The position numbers and the translations under genes are program-made. The notes under the pieces were generated by a model. That model saw only the letters and a list, made by a program, of their open reading frames with translations, was not told where the DNA came from and searched no databases. This document shows positions 33,911 through 45,184 of a stretch of DNA of 64,000 nucleotides, piece by piece. The stretch's first letter is position 1, and each line of letters opens with the position of its first letter. The stretch lies in contig JAHEWK010000014.1 in the NCBI GenBank assembly GCA_020740775.1, positions 2,108,001-2,172,000 of the forward strand, read 5' to 3'. The DNA comes from Ilyonectria destructans. Its lineage: Eukaryota > Ascomycota > Sordariomycetes > Hypocreales > Nectriaceae.

Positions 33911-35325
33911 GGCTTCAAATGTACTGGGTTATCTTTCTACGATTAGGATATAAGAAACGAAGAAGAATATAAGGACGGGGCTACGGCCTTTTATAAACAG
34001 ACAACACTATCCTTCAATAGGGTGATATCTAGCATATGCAATAGTTGACGTGTGATGATGGACTGCATTGAATGGAATATCGACTATCGAGGTAGAGGTG
34101 ACAGGCCCAGTCGTCATCTAAGAGGGCGAGATGCAGCCCCCAAAGTCGTCACCAGGCTCCGCCTCCGCCACTTTGATCATTTGACGCCCGCCACCACATG
34201 TAAGGCCACCAATCGGGTTTCCCAATCTTTTTTCTCGGCATATGTTGGTGAACTGGATGTTTCACGTCTGTCTCAAGTTGCGAGGCCCGAATGACCTTAA
34301 TGGTGCCCCGACTACCCCAGATGGAGGTGTGAGTCCGGTCCTGTCCACTCGCCTTATACCATGTCCACGTTACCTCTTTCTAATATGTGACCAGGTGTCG
34401 GCTTGGGTATCATCATTGATTGACTTTCAAAGACCCAAGGGTCCCATCCTGCACGCTGCATTAGTGCCACGTTGGTCATCGGAGATCAGGCTGAGCTGCA
34501 ACAAATACCTCAATTAAGCGCCCCCTTCGGCTAGAACGATCCTCTTTCAACCTCTCGCTCATCCTAACCGTGATGGGCATCTTGTGCATGCTTATGGGTG
34601 GGCCATTGCACACTACGGCTCTGAAGGCGCCCGAGGTCTTCGTTACCTACGGGATATTCAGGAGAGCCAGGAGGGCAATATACTTTGTCCCCCTTTTTAA
34701 CTCGGCTAACGCCACACTAAATGGAGATGGAAAGCGTCATACTTTTAACGCCGACATATATACGTCTGTCTTCAGCTCTAGTCATGGCTATGACAATGAT
34801 CCCTTGTGCCGGCAACTTGCTCACCTTGAGGGAGCAGACAGAAGTTAGATTAGTCATGGCTATGACGGTACCGAACACTATGCGCATGCTGCGGATGAAC
34901 TGGTTGCTATGAGAAGAATCAGAAGATTATATTATCACATCACGCAACGTCATGCCCCGCTCCGTAGAGCCTGCTCCAAAGCGTGTGTTAGGCATGTATC
35001 TCTTTGCTATCACATGTCGCCTGTCCGCATGCTTTTATTCGTTAAAATGAGCCTCAGCTACTGCAGCCATTGTGCATCAATTCCCTAGCTGTTATTGCAA
35101 GGAAGCAGTCGCGTTAGTCATCTGCAGCTGCTGTTGGAGCCTGGCGACTAATTCTCAAATTATCTTGGCCCCGCTTCAGAGACATTACTTTATTTCTGCT
35201 GTCAATCCTTATATTAGAATCACAATCTCGGACGTATTTGACCGCCCATGAAAGCCATACATGCTTTGTAGCCCGCACAACAAAGCTACCCGGTCAGACT
35301 AGCCGACACTATATCCACAGCTATA
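33911..35325. other. Divergent HET promoter region, 1.4 kb, with relic
   Basis: This region lies between two HET genes transcribed apart. It holds the relic of a membrane protein gene (about 34515-34690, separate entry) and a 16 bp direct repeat TAGTCATGGCTATGAC at 34779-34794 and 34851-34866. The remainder shows nothing I can name. Confidence 0.5.
34515..34690 (+). pseudogene. Relic of the 38247 membrane protein family
   Basis: A translated stretch reading SFNLSLILTVMGILC, MLMGGPLHTTALKAP and GIFRRAR aligns with NFTLASFPVLVFF, MPMGGPLHKAALNAL and GLFKGP of the intact gene at 38247. Similarity then stops and the frame enters unrelated sequence. Only one core segment remains, so I read it as a decayed second copy. 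Confidence 0.55.
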
Positions 35326-37215
35326 ATGGAGGCTGATCTTGGTTCATGGCCACGGAGGCTACTTCACGTTAAAAGCATGTGCTCCTTTTCATGGGAGCCC
35401 GGAAGCATCTACGGTGGCGTTCGGAATCCAAGGTACAATGCGCTGTCCTATACCTGGGGTAGATGGGCTCTTCAACCTAACCAAAAACCGGATGTGAAAA
35501 GCATCGACGTTGCCGGCACTACTTGGAACATTCCACGAGTCGACCCAAGGCATTTCGACAGCCAGGACTTTCAAAATGCTATCAATCAAGTCGCTCGCAT
35601 GGTATCAAAAGATCCTGCATTAGAAGGCGCCAGTTGTTTGGAAGAGGGTACGGGCACCGTTGAGTTTATTTGGGTGGACATCGCTTGTATCAACCAGCGA
35701 TTCAATCAAGAGTCCATGCTCGAGCTTGGTCGACAAGCCATAATCTTTCAGCATGCGCAAGGTGTATATGTTTGGCTCAATCAGACAACGACTTCTGACC
35801 TGCTGAAAATCGTGCTGTCAGTGGATAGTTTCGCACTCGATGCGTACGACGCATGTATGCCGCCTGCATTTCCATTGCCTGCTCAGTCGGAAGTCGATAA
35901 ATTGGGAGAGGACTTCTGGCAGAGAACAACGGCTCCCGTTGATCTTGAGGGCGGATGGGTCAATGAGGCCAAAACCACCATCCAGCGGCTGTGCAAGGAC
36001 CCCTGGTTCACATCCCTGTGGACACTACAGGAAGCCTTTTTACGAAAGGATGCTATCTTTCTCTCCAAAGAGGGTGACTCTGTCTGGTCCTACGATGAAG
36101 ACGCCGAAGCCGACGTGCCGTTTTCTCTGTCCAAGGTGCTTGCGACTTGCGACAACCTCCGATTGACCATTGAGAGGAACGCGAAGATTCAACACACGCG
36201 GACGCGCGACTCGGCCTGCGTCGAGCTACTCGAGCTTATGAAATCATTCGGCATCAGTGCATTGTCTTGGGACAACCCGATGGAGATCTATGCCGCCGCA
36301 TGGCATCGGAAGCCATCCAACGAGCTGGACAGTGTCTATGGGATTATGCAGATATTTGGTTTCAGACTTGGGCAATCCAATCCCCAGGCACCTCAAGGGG
36401 CGAAGTTTACGCTCCCCGAGCTTGAGGACGAACTGGGACTAGCTTTGATGAAGCTCTGTCCCGTCTTCAGCCAAGCATTCAGACAAGTCACTACAGGGAG
36501 AGATGTTGGCTCGAACTGGAGAATTGGATCGTTCTGCACAGTCCCTGGGCCTGGCTTCACAGGCCATATGCCGTGGGAGCCTCAGCTATACAAGACAGAG
36601 TGTACACTGTCCTGTCGACGTTTGCGAGGCACCGTATGGGGTCATTTTGACGGGATAGCCTGTTCCTTTTCGACTATGCAAAAGGCATGGTCATATGCCG
36701 CGCATAAAGGCCAGGAGACGGTATTTGTTCCAGAATGGATGGATGGGAACTCTGTCATGTGCATTATCCTAGATTTTGCCCCGGAACTATTTCCTCAATG
36801 GCAGGCGCAGTCCGACTATGATCTCCACAGAGGCCCTGTCCAGTACCAAGTCGCGGAGGTGCTGGCCACTCAGTTTGATGAATCTGACCTCAAAATTCTT
36901 CATCTAGGCTCCTACGAGCCAGCGTCGGAAATCAAGTGCCACTTTGGGCTGATTTTACTTTTTCGAAAACACGATTCTGCCTCACACTGGCGTCGTCTCG
37001 GGGTCTGTACCTGGGATTCGTACGGGTTCCAGCGCCCGGTGTACCGCACATATGCGCAGCTAAGGGCGCAGGGCTGGTGCGATGCAGAGAATGGAGAACC
37101 GCTCAAGGGCAACGGGAATATTTTGAAACGCAATCCGGAATCTCTGCCTGAGCTGTGGGAGGAGATAGCTGCGCAAAGCGGAGCGTGGAAGCCGCTAACG
37201 GGGCTTTTTGGCTGA
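35326..37215 (+). CDS. HET-domain protein 2
   Basis: Single-exon protein of 629 residues, probably cytosolic. It starts MEADLGSWPRRLLHVKSM, the N-terminus shared by four paralogs here, followed by PRYNALSYTWGRW (HET motif 1), EFIWVDIACINQRF (motif 2), an AIIFQHAQGVYVWL segment and PWFTSLWTLQEAF (motif 3). After the HET domain come the shared segments SVYGIMQIFGFRLGQ and RLGVCTWDS, and the protein ends PLTGLFG. Relative to protein 1 it has an insertion between motifs 1 and 2 (LEGASCLEEGTG). The relic membrane-protein gene lies just upstream and the intact copy downstream. HET proteins usually act in a cell-death response triggered by a partner allele or protein; the partner here is unknown. 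Confidence 0.9.
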   Translation: MEADLGSWPRRLLHVKSMCSFSWEPGSIYGGVRNPRYNALSYTWGRWALQPNQKPDVKSIDVAGTTWNIPRVDPRHFDSQDFQNAINQVARMVSKDPALEGASCLEEGTGTVEFIWVDIACINQRFNQESMLELGRQAIIFQHAQGVYVWLNQTTTSDLLKIVLSVDSFALDAYDACMPPAFPLPAQSEVDKLGEDFWQRTTAPVDLEGGWVNEAKTTIQRLCKDPWFTSLWTLQEAFLRKDAIFLSKEGDSVWSYDEDAEADVPFSLSKVLATCDNLRLTIERNAKIQHTRTRDSACVELLELMKSFGISALSWDNPMEIYAAAWHRKPSNELDSVYGIMQIFGFRLGQSNPQAPQGAKFTLPELEDELGLALMKLCPVFSQAFRQVTTGRDVGSNWRIGSFCTVPGPGFTGHMPWEPQLYKTECTLSCRRLRGTVWGHFDGIACSFSTMQKAWSYAAHKGQETVFVPEWMDGNSVMCIILDFAPELFPQWQAQSDYDLHRGPVQYQVAEVLATQFDESDLKILHLGSYEPASEIKCHFGLILLFRKHDSASHWRRLGVCTWDSYGFQRPVYRTYAQLRAQGWCDAENGEPLKGNGNILKRNPESLPELWEEIAAQSGAWKPLTGLFG

Positions 37216-38246
37216 TGGATGGGTGCTACCGCAGTGGCGAATTGTAAAAACACCGAGGACGATAGTAATGAAGGAACTTGAGCATCTTACGAATGTTACA
37301 TTTGATTGTAGAGGCATAGCTAGGGTTAGCGACTCCTCTCTTTGACTGCGGCCCTGGTAGTTGACTGTAAGCAGGAAAAACTTCTCACAACTGCGGACAT
37401 AGAGTAGTGCTTACTGCTTAGCCATCACCAAGCCATCATACCCACTGTCGGCACTACGGTGATAGCTTGGAGATGGGCGTTCTTGCATAAAATGTTTCGA
37501 TTTGGGCGTACCAGTAGACGCGGGCTACGGTCCGGTGCCGAATGCCCGGCTAACGGCTGATGTCTCTTCATCAACGCGGCTTGGGTGCTCCATCGTGGTC
37601 AGACGGGCGTGAGAAGTCGCTTATTATTGCAGTACTGCTACGCTACATTCTCATCTAGTTTGGATATACTTGGTGAGCCCCTCATTGATATTTCCTCTTG
37701 CCCCGCAAGGCAAAATCCGAGGCATACACATGCTCCAGTTATGAGTGGCTGAGCCGATCGCTTCGGCGCCGCTAGCCGAGACTCGCCCATCTTTACTACT
37801 CCCGCATCATCATCACGTTGAGGAGGCTGTGTCGCAGTGAGCCGACAAAAGTGGAAATGCACCGTCTTATTGGCTTGGTTCTGATGATATCACGGCATCT
37901 GTAACGCTGTGCAGCAGGCACGCACTGTGGCAATTGCCATTTGGCACCACGAGCCATCGGGTCCCCCGCTCGCCGCCAGCTGGATCGCATATTCACTGCC
38001 TCACATCTGCCAAGCTCTCGTCGGCCTTAAAGACGTGCATCCGCCAGCCTCAAAAGCCCAAAGTGCAGCATCGGCGCATTACACGGCAACTCATTGGTGG
38101 CCTTCTCGTTCTCGTTCCTGCAAACGCCGCCTCCAAATCACATCTCAGCTGCCGTCCCATCCCATCATGTGGCCCCTCTCTCAACTCTTCAGCTCCTCCA
38201 CCCTCCCTCAACTCAACCTCATCTTCATCCCCTGGCCGCAGACAGA
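37216..38246. other. Intergenic, 1.0 kb
   Basis: This is the 3' flank of HET protein 2 and the promoter of the membrane protein. The last 100 bases are pyrimidine-rich, as is common upstream of fungal start codons, and remain open in frame with the next gene. No other feature seen. Confidence 0.5.
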
Positions 38247-39530
38247 ATGTCGGAAAGCAGCCTCTTCGCAGCGTTCGGCGCGGTGCTTGGTTACATCGGC
38301 GCCGAAGCTGTGACAGTGCTCTCGATTGAACGCATGCTGTGGCCGCAGCGATTCTACTCCAACTTCACCCTCGCGTCCTTTCCGGTCCTCGTCTTCTTTA
38401 TGCCCATGGGCGGCCCGCTGCACAAGGCTGCCCTGAATGCCCTCGACACGATATTCCTACACGGGCTGTTCAAGGGCCCTAACCAGGGCCACATGCTGGG
38501 CACATCCTTCTTCCACCAGCTCGACTGGGAGTACACGATGCACGACGAGCATGGCCCGTCCCACACTGGCCCGCTGCGCAATTGTCTATGGTCTCGCGTA
38601 CTGAGCTACATTCCCATCCCCATGCTCGATCGCGAACGCTGCGCCGACACGGCCCCGGGCGACAGCGCCGAGAAGGGCATCGCCCCGGCCGGGAGATCCA
38701 CACTTCCGCTCCGCGCCCGGACCGTTGTCAGCCATCTCACCTTGTCGAGACCGACGGCCGAAGATCTAGTATCAAAGGACCTCCCTTTTGTCGGCGAGAG
38801 TGTTGGAATCCCAGGCCTGCGCGTCTTTTTGGCTGTCTGTGCCACTGAACTGTCTGCCCTCGTCACTGCGTTCGGCATTTTTGCCGCTTATCGCTCCCTG
38901 TGGGCTCTCTTGTGGTTTCTGCCTCTTCTCCTACGACTTGTCAGTACCTTCTTTGCTTTGGAGCGCGAGCCCCTCGTTTCGACATCTTCCTCCGTTGCTA
39001 GCGATCCGCCGTGCGACTTCGAATTCCACTGTCCTCAGTCTGAAGGCAGTTTCATGGTTGTCACAGGTCCTCCCGCGCTTGTACTGCAATTCGTCCGCCA
39101 CTACGGTCATCCTATCCGCAACCGGTTCCGCGAAATTGTACAGCTGTCGACCATCGTCGCTTTCGCCCTGCAGTTTCCTCTGGGGTTGTTCTGCTCGTCG
39201 ATGTGGATGCCTGGCGAGGTGCAGTACGTCTGGCTGTCCTACCAGCTTTATGTAGTCCTTGCGATGCATATTGTGCGATACTCGGCAGCAGGACGCTCTA
39301 CAACTACAGAAGCTAAGCTAGCTGAATGCTTGGGTCGTGGGAGTCTCCTGCAGACGGCTGGAAAGGATTCTACTACCACCGCGAATGAGTCCGCTGTCTT
39401 ATTCGGCCACAAGCGGGACGGCGAGGGAACCCTCAAGGCCCAGGTTGCTTTCACTTACCATGAACGATATGGGCAGGGAAAGCTCGCCGTTGAGCAACTT
39501 CTGCGCCGCCACGAGGTGTCACAAGAATAG
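38247..39530 (+). CDS. Polytopic membrane protein, fungal, unknown function
   Basis: Single-exon protein of about 427 residues if started at MSESSLFAAFGAVLG; the frame is open to 38094, but that leader (Pro/His-rich) does not look like protein. Hydrophobic segments lie at about residues 5-22, 40-53, 205-250 (two or more spans, including LWALLWFLPLLLRL) and 300-355 (IVAFALQFPLGLF; VWLSYQLYVVLAMHIV). A conserved core MPMGGPLHKAALNAL precedes a hydrophilic loop. I do not recognise a family. A relic of the same family sits at 34.5 kb on the other side of HET protein 2. That arrangement suggests a duplicated HET plus membrane-protein unit; a functional link is inferred. Confidence 0.72.
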   Translation: MSESSLFAAFGAVLGYIGAEAVTVLSIERMLWPQRFYSNFTLASFPVLVFFMPMGGPLHKAALNALDTIFLHGLFKGPNQGHMLGTSFFHQLDWEYTMHDEHGPSHTGPLRNCLWSRVLSYIPIPMLDRERCADTAPGDSAEKGIAPAGRSTLPLRARTVVSHLTLSRPTAEDLVSKDLPFVGESVGIPGLRVFLAVCATELSALVTAFGIFAAYRSLWALLWFLPLLLRLVSTFFALEREPLVSTSSSVASDPPCDFEFHCPQSEGSFMVVTGPPALVLQFVRHYGHPIRNRFREIVQLSTIVAFALQFPLGLFCSSMWMPGEVQYVWLSYQLYVVLAMHIVRYSAAGRSTTTEAKLAECLGRGSLLQTAGKDSTTTANESAVLFGHKRDGEGTLKAQVAFTYHERYGQGKLAVEQLLRRHEVSQE

Positions 39531-39533
39531 CCC

Positions 39534-39930
39534 TTGCAAGAGTAGGCTGGGATAAGATTGAGCTCGAGGGGATTTTCTACGGCTCGGACACCCTTGTGAT
39601 CACCTGACAATTTCGAGAGCTTGATCCGAGCTGGGATTAGGAACGGCGGGAAAGATGGCTTCTTGAATTCGATAGGAACAATCAGCAAATACACGACGAC
39701 CTAAAGGTGGGATGGCGGATAACATGAGTAGGAGACTCACAAAATTGCTAGGGACCTAGCACACAACAGAATGAATATTACGAATCAAATGACGAGAGGG
39801 ATTCATACGAGGAAACTAAATACCTAGCTCCAGATGTATACGAATTGACCAAATTGTTTCCCTACTTGCCACATATCCTACGTGATCCATTGAACCTTGA
39901 TGTTTGTGAATTGACAAAACTCCACCTAGA
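39534..39930. other. Intergenic, 397 bases
   Basis: Convergent 3' region between the membrane protein gene and HET protein 3. No feature seen. Confidence 0.5.
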
Positions 39931-42224
39931 TCACCCAAAAAGACACTCGATATCGCCCCAACTAGAAGATCTTCCAGATAGAACACCAGCAGCATTTCGA
40001 AAACTCTCCCCGTCCGCCAAGCCGATAGGAGGAATATCCCAGAAGCAAATTCCCAAACGCTTCTGCCACCCCCCAATCACTCTATCCGGAGCATTCATAG
40101 CGATCAGGCCTATGCCTACCTGCCCCTCGGTTCCTTGATTCCGTTGAGTGACAGTTCCCAGTAAGAAGACAGAAAGACTTCGGTCAAAGCTACCAAATAG
40201 GGCGCTGATGGCACCTGCTAGCTCCAGTTGCCTATCTTCTGGCACGGATTGCAGGGAATATTTTACTGGAAGAATGGTATGATTGAGCACCGCACTCCCG
40301 TCGAGAGAGATACGAACCGCGGAAGGATACACACCCTTCCATCGGAGTGTCCCTTGAGAATTGGAGTTGGAGATAAACACCCAGGCTTGCCGAAGCGTCT
40401 CAAAAGAGCATGATTTCCCCTTGAAGTGCCCATAAACAAGGCGATTCGCGCGTCGAATTCCCAGTTGTGAGGAATGTCTATCAACTAGGCCAATGTGACC
40501 TGAAGGTGACATACTCAGTCCATGTTGCGGTGTCACAGAGCGCCCGCTGATCCTCCATGATTGACGCCAGAGCTGAGACTTCGGTGCCAGTATGTGTAAA
40601 TGGAGTTGACTCTCAATAGGGAACCGTGACACGAGTTTCTTGCCGAGATCCAGCTCTAGTTCTTCCAAAGTCCATTTTCGAGCCGTGTCACCTACAGGTG
40701 CTGATTTTCCAAGCTGAAAGTCCCAAACTTGCATGATTCCATAAATCTTGTCCAGGGGGTCCTTTGCCTTTCTCAAACGCGCACACTTGTACAAGGTGAG
40801 ACGGTCCCGATCGGCTAAAGCCTCTAACCCAGCGTCTTGGATTTTATTAACAAGTACTCTTTGCATGACCACGACCGTGTCTCTAACCCCTCTCATCGCA
40901 AGAGGAAGCATTGAGATAGACATGGCTTGGTGGAGTTGCTTGCAGAACGCTAGCATGTACTGCAATGTGAAGACGTCCCCTTTCTCAGATAACACCTTAG
41001 ACCCTTCGCGATCCAAAAATATGGAATCTGGTTGTAGAAAGGCCTCTTGCAAAGTCCAAAGGGAACTGAACCAAGGTATTTGAGTGAGCAAGGAGATCGA
41101 TTTTGTAGCGTCGGCTATCCAGTCAAAGGCCATATTATTGAAACTGAGTTCTTTCCTCTCTCCACTCTCACCATCGCCCCCCGATTTAAGAACGGTGTTA
41201 TCGGAAAGCCATTTTTGATAGGAAGCATCAGCCCGCAGGGAGGATCTTTCGAGTAAGCGGAAAAGGTCGCGGGGAGATTCTCCATAGGTCGCTGAACTGT
41301 CGCTTGGTTCCTTCTGTTCACTTAGTAACCAGATGAAGGCTTGGTCGGCATTTCGGAATATCCGTGCCTGTCGACCGATCTCTTTTGCCTTCTCCGGAGA
41401 GTCGACGGTTTGGTTGATACACGCAATATCCACCCAGATCAAATCGCAAGATGTCATCTCAGAAGCTCTTCGAAGAACCCTTTCGAACTCGGCAGATGTA
41501 AAAAGATCGGGGTCGATTGCTGGCACCTCCCAACTGATTCCTGAAACCTGGAGCGTAGGAAATCTCGGGGTCTGCTTTTCTGGCTGTTCCCAGCGACCCC
41601 AGGTGTATGATAGTATCGCATATCGTGGCTCTTTGAACGTACCATACATGTTTCCCGATTTCCATTCGAGGGATTCTAGACTGGATACATGCAATAATCG
41701 TGCTGGCCAGTCGCCCATGGGGTCGACGTTCGTCATTGGACTATCCAGATGATTAGAGCTGAGCTCAAAGAGTTGGCAGATCGTCGTCTGCCATAGACTT
41801 ACCCTGTATCTTCCAGAGTCTCCCACAGATTAGGTTTTGGTTGAAAGGATATATCCGATTCTAGAACCGTGGATGTCAGTTCTCCTTTGGACCCCTTTGT
41901 TAAACCCACGTCTTCGAGAGAGTCGGTCTTCGTAGATGTATAGTCTTTGCTATGACGCGTCAGGCGATCGACGGTATCATAAAGCTCAGCATATTCTATC
42001 CTTGAGTATGGGACAGAGTGACTGGGCGCTTGTGTATTCACATGCCCGGGTGGTCGATACGGAATGTAAGCATCGCCTAGGGTCCGGGCATGACCTGGAT
42101 CTGGATCTGGGGAATCCTCCCATTCTTCATATGGGTTGGGAAGCTCTATTTGATTCAGACCTGTGCCCAGCTGGTCGGAGATTGTGGCTGGGTCGTCATT
42201 CATCCCTGGCTGGCCCAAGATCAT
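39931..42224 (-). CDS. HET-domain protein 3 with disordered N-terminal extension
   Basis: Two exons, 42224-41803 and 41740-39931, joined as EDTGPMTNVDPMGDW; about 743 residues. The first exon adds about 140 residues rich in Pro, Asp, Ser and Thr before the shared start DWPARLLHVSSL. HET motifs follow: PRYAILSYTWGRW, LIWVDIACINQTV, AFIWLLSEQ and PWFSSLWTLQEAF. Shared later segments are KIYGIMQVWDFQLG and RLGICFWD, and the C-terminus ends ECLFG. Start at MILGQPG is the first ATG of that frame. A different upstream frame beginning MSGGANGVEETL at 42381 could belong to an earlier exon, but no clean splice was found. Its role is presumed as for other HET proteins, with unknown trigger. Confidence 0.82.
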
Positions 42225-42826
42225 GCCTTGGCACAAGTTGGCGGAGGGACAGTCTAACTGAGGACAGACTTTCCTGTGGTAGGGTCGTCGCTTCGGGGCA
42301 CGATGAAAACGACGATGTAACAGGCGGGTAATTCTGAGGGTTGTTCAAGGTCTCCTCCACTCCATTAGCCCCGCCTGACATCAATCGGGAGCGTCAGATT
42401 GTCTCGGGGTCAATTCATGCGTGATTATGTGATCACTCTCTTTGGACCATTGGGCAGTAATGCCTTGAGATAGATAAGTCAGGCAGCCATGCGCCGCGAG
42501 GCGTTTGTAAAAAGAAAAGAAAAGACATGACATAAGCAAGTTCTACCAAAGAGCACCTCAAATATTGACGTTCCTCGATCATGTTATTTCTTGTGCCAAG
42601 CACTGAGCTATTGATCGTGTAGATGTCAATAAAGTCCTTAAGATGTCTAACACGAACCATGAGGTATTCCCTCCATGATGCCGAAAGAGTATTTGGACTT
42701 TTCCAACCCTGTGGACATTACGTAAGATATTTAGGAACAGTACTCTCCTCACAATGTAGAAGATGTTGGAGAGCAATCATCTCTTCGATCTTATTTACAT
42801 ATAATTCACTTCATCTTCTTAGATAA
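42225..42826. other. Intergenic, 602 bases
   Basis: Lies between HET proteins 3 and 4, both on the minus strand. It contains the open frame starting near 42381 that may be an unrecognised first exon of HET protein 3. Otherwise no feature. Confidence 0.45.
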
Positions 42827-45184
42827 TTAGAGAACCCGCCAGTCGACCGCAACTGTCTTTGCAGGTTTATATAAGTCCTCTCCTCGCAAATTCATCCTAG
42901 CCCAAGCACCCCAATTGCCGATCTTGAAGAAGGTCCCTGGAGAGCTCGCACACTCTTTCAAGAGGACCCCTCGTTTCGAATGTCGACCACAAAAAAGTTC
43001 GACAGCATAGTTCGGACCATCCTGGATGTGATAGCTTCTCAGCCAGCTGCGCAGCTCAGCGCTACGATACCTCGCATTGGCTTCGGGGATTGGATCCCTA
43101 GGGTCAACGACATGGTAGTTATCATGCGTTACCCAGATTGAACACCGAATACCCTCCCGTAGTGTTGCTGGATCGTCGACAGAAGACGCCAGAAGCCCGA
43201 CACTAGATATTTGGACAGACCCTTCTTGGGTGATAGCCCAACACGCCACAGATGGGTGCTCTTCTTCTTCGACAAACTGTCCATTTGGACCGACTTCTTG
43301 CTCGGGATGTGTGAGCGTCGCGTCGCTAGCGCTGGAGTTGAATGGCATCAGGGACCCTCGATAAGACGGAGGTGGTCCATTCGCGATGTCAGCCAGTTTG
43401 GCTGTGCTGAAGCTCAACGAGTCAAAGAAACCTGCTCCCATGGCCGAGGCTGTCTCACGAACAAATGCGAGCGGATATTGTCCGAGAACTAGGTCCCCTT
43501 CATCATCGCCAGGGGCAGTATCAATTGCCTCAAACCAATTCTTAACTCCGAGTACGGACATGATGGCCTCAGCACGTCGCATTTTACAGTATCTCCTCGA
43601 ACCGAGACCCATAATCATTTCTCGCTGCATGGCCTGCAGGTTGTCGAGACCGGTCCGATTTAAGAGTTCGAATAGTTCCAAATATCCTGGATGGAAGAAG
43701 TCGTGACTGATTAAAGTACCAAACATTTTATCTGGCTCTGTAATCGTGCTTGAAGTGTCGAATGACGGCTTGGAAGTGCCTTTGAAGTCTGTTTCACTAT
43801 CCAACATAGAAAATCTCTCTTGAAGAGTTCGTGAGCATACGTGTGTCAGAGCAATGAGGGTGTTTATCGCAACGGGCTTGCGCTCGGCTCCGACCGTCAA
43901 TAGCTCCCAATCTCCATTGCAAAGCCACATGTCGGGCCGTAGACACAGTTCCTGCAGGGTCCAGAGTGAGGTAAACCATCCGCATAAAGTCATGGAGCTT
44001 CGAAGAATGTTGGGGCCGAAGTTATATTTCTCGAACAGTCCAGTGCAGTTCCCCTCTGGCCATATACCAGACTTGGACTGAGACGTCGTGCGGTAGAAAG
44101 GATCCCCATCCACACCCAAGTATACCAATGACATCCAAGATATGGCCGATTGCAGGCCCTCCCATGACTCCAGTCTATTCAGCCAAATAATAGAATGCTC
44201 GGAGTTTTGAAATATTTCAGCCTGGCGCGCAATCTCACTGCGAGCTCTTTGCGAACCATCCTGAGGAATGCAGACCAGGTCTAACCAGACAAATCGCGTG
44301 GCAGGAACCCTCGATAGAATTGTTGGGAGGGAAACAACGTCAAAGATCGTATTTTCCGGCACTTGCCACCCATCGACACCAGGGACATTGGTCATTTTAA
44401 CTTGGCCTGCTACCACCTTTTCCCATCGGCCCCAAGTGTGGCTGATGGCGGTGTATTGGGGCCTAGATATAAGAGAGGACACTTCCACAGTGCGGCGAGA
44501 GTCTCGATCCCATAGGAAGAATGGAAGTCCTCCGGCTTTTGGCAGCCAAGGGCAGGGGTCGACATCAACACCAGAGTCGCACCGAGGATTCAACCCCGCT
44601 AGATCTTCATGTGCCAGTATCCTTGGACCGTGGATTGCCTGATCGTCAGACGAGGTGATGGGCAGGTCGGACTCGAGAGGCATAAGGTTCTTACCCAAGT
44701 TCGAAGTCAAGACTGCACAGTAGCAAGGTAGAGCAATTGCTCGGCAAGCGGAATGCATTGCCGCATATCGGCGTGCGCCATTTAGAGCCTGAGAGATGTG
44801 CGGGAACCCAGGGCCCATGAGTTCATGTTCAAAAAGACTCAGGATGTAGGAGGAATGAATCGATTCGGTTCGCAGAATGTGAGGACTACCTTGGACCAGA
44901 TGGACGTGATAATGGCCCGAATCCTCATGCGGGTGGAGGCGACATAACGCCGAATGGTCGGCCCACCACTGCCACAGAATCCAGGAGGACTTTTCTTGAA
45001 CAGGATGCAAATCACCTGGCGATATCGGGTTCAGTTGAAATGAAGGCTCGTTGTGATAGACACCTAATGCCGAAGCCAGGAAATACAACCGCCCAAATTG
45101 AGGGGTGAACTGTGACTTGGCTGTTGCGATATCGAAATAACTATCCACGAATTTCCAGAGAGGATCAGGTACGAGAGAGTCCAT
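42827..45184 (-). CDS. HET-domain protein 4 with long novel N-terminal region
   Basis: Single-exon protein of about 785 residues starting MDSLVPDPLWKF. The first 240 or so residues (for example FGRLYFLASALGVYHNEP; ILWQWWADHSALCRLHPHED; ARRYAAMHSACRAI) match no domain I recognise. Then come LPFFLWDRDSRRTVEVSSL and the HET domain: PQYTAISHTWGRWE, RFVWLDLVCIPQD, a SIIWLNRLESW segment and GWFTSLWTLQELCL. Unlike the four paralogs it lacks the PRRLLHV start and the LFG end, and it has IMSVLGVKNWF in place of the YGIMQ segment, so it is a different HET subtype. It may carry its own sensing or effector part in the N-terminal region; that is inference. Confidence 0.85.
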   Translation of the reverse strand: MDSLVPDPLWKFVDSYFDIATAKSQFTPQFGRLYFLASALGVYHNEPSFQLNPISPGDLHPVQEKSSWILWQWWADHSALCRLHPHEDSGHYHVHLVQGSPHILRTESIHSSYILSLFEHELMGPGFPHISQALNGARRYAAMHSACRAIALPCYCAVLTSNLGKNLMPLESDLPITSSDDQAIHGPRILAHEDLAGLNPRCDSGVDVDPCPWLPKAGGLPFFLWDRDSRRTVEVSSLISRPQYTAISHTWGRWEKVVAGQVKMTNVPGVDGWQVPENTIFDVVSLPTILSRVPATRFVWLDLVCIPQDGSQRARSEIARQAEIFQNSEHSIIWLNRLESWEGLQSAISWMSLVYLGVDGDPFYRTTSQSKSGIWPEGNCTGLFEKYNFGPNILRSSMTLCGWFTSLWTLQELCLRPDMWLCNGDWELLTVGAERKPVAINTLIALTHVCSRTLQERFSMLDSETDFKGTSKPSFDTSSTITEPDKMFGTLISHDFFHPGYLELFELLNRTGLDNLQAMQREMIMGLGSRRYCKMRRAEAIMSVLGVKNWFEAIDTAPGDDEGDLVLGQYPLAFVRETASAMGAGFFDSLSFSTAKLADIANGPPPSYRGSLMPFNSSASDATLTHPEQEVGPNGQFVEEEEHPSVACWAITQEGSVQISSVGLLASSVDDPATLREGIRCSIWVTHDNYHVVDPRDPIPEANARYRSAELRSWLRSYHIQDGPNYAVELFCGRHSKRGVLLKECASSPGTFFKIGNWGAWARMNLRGEDLYKPAKTVAVDWRVL

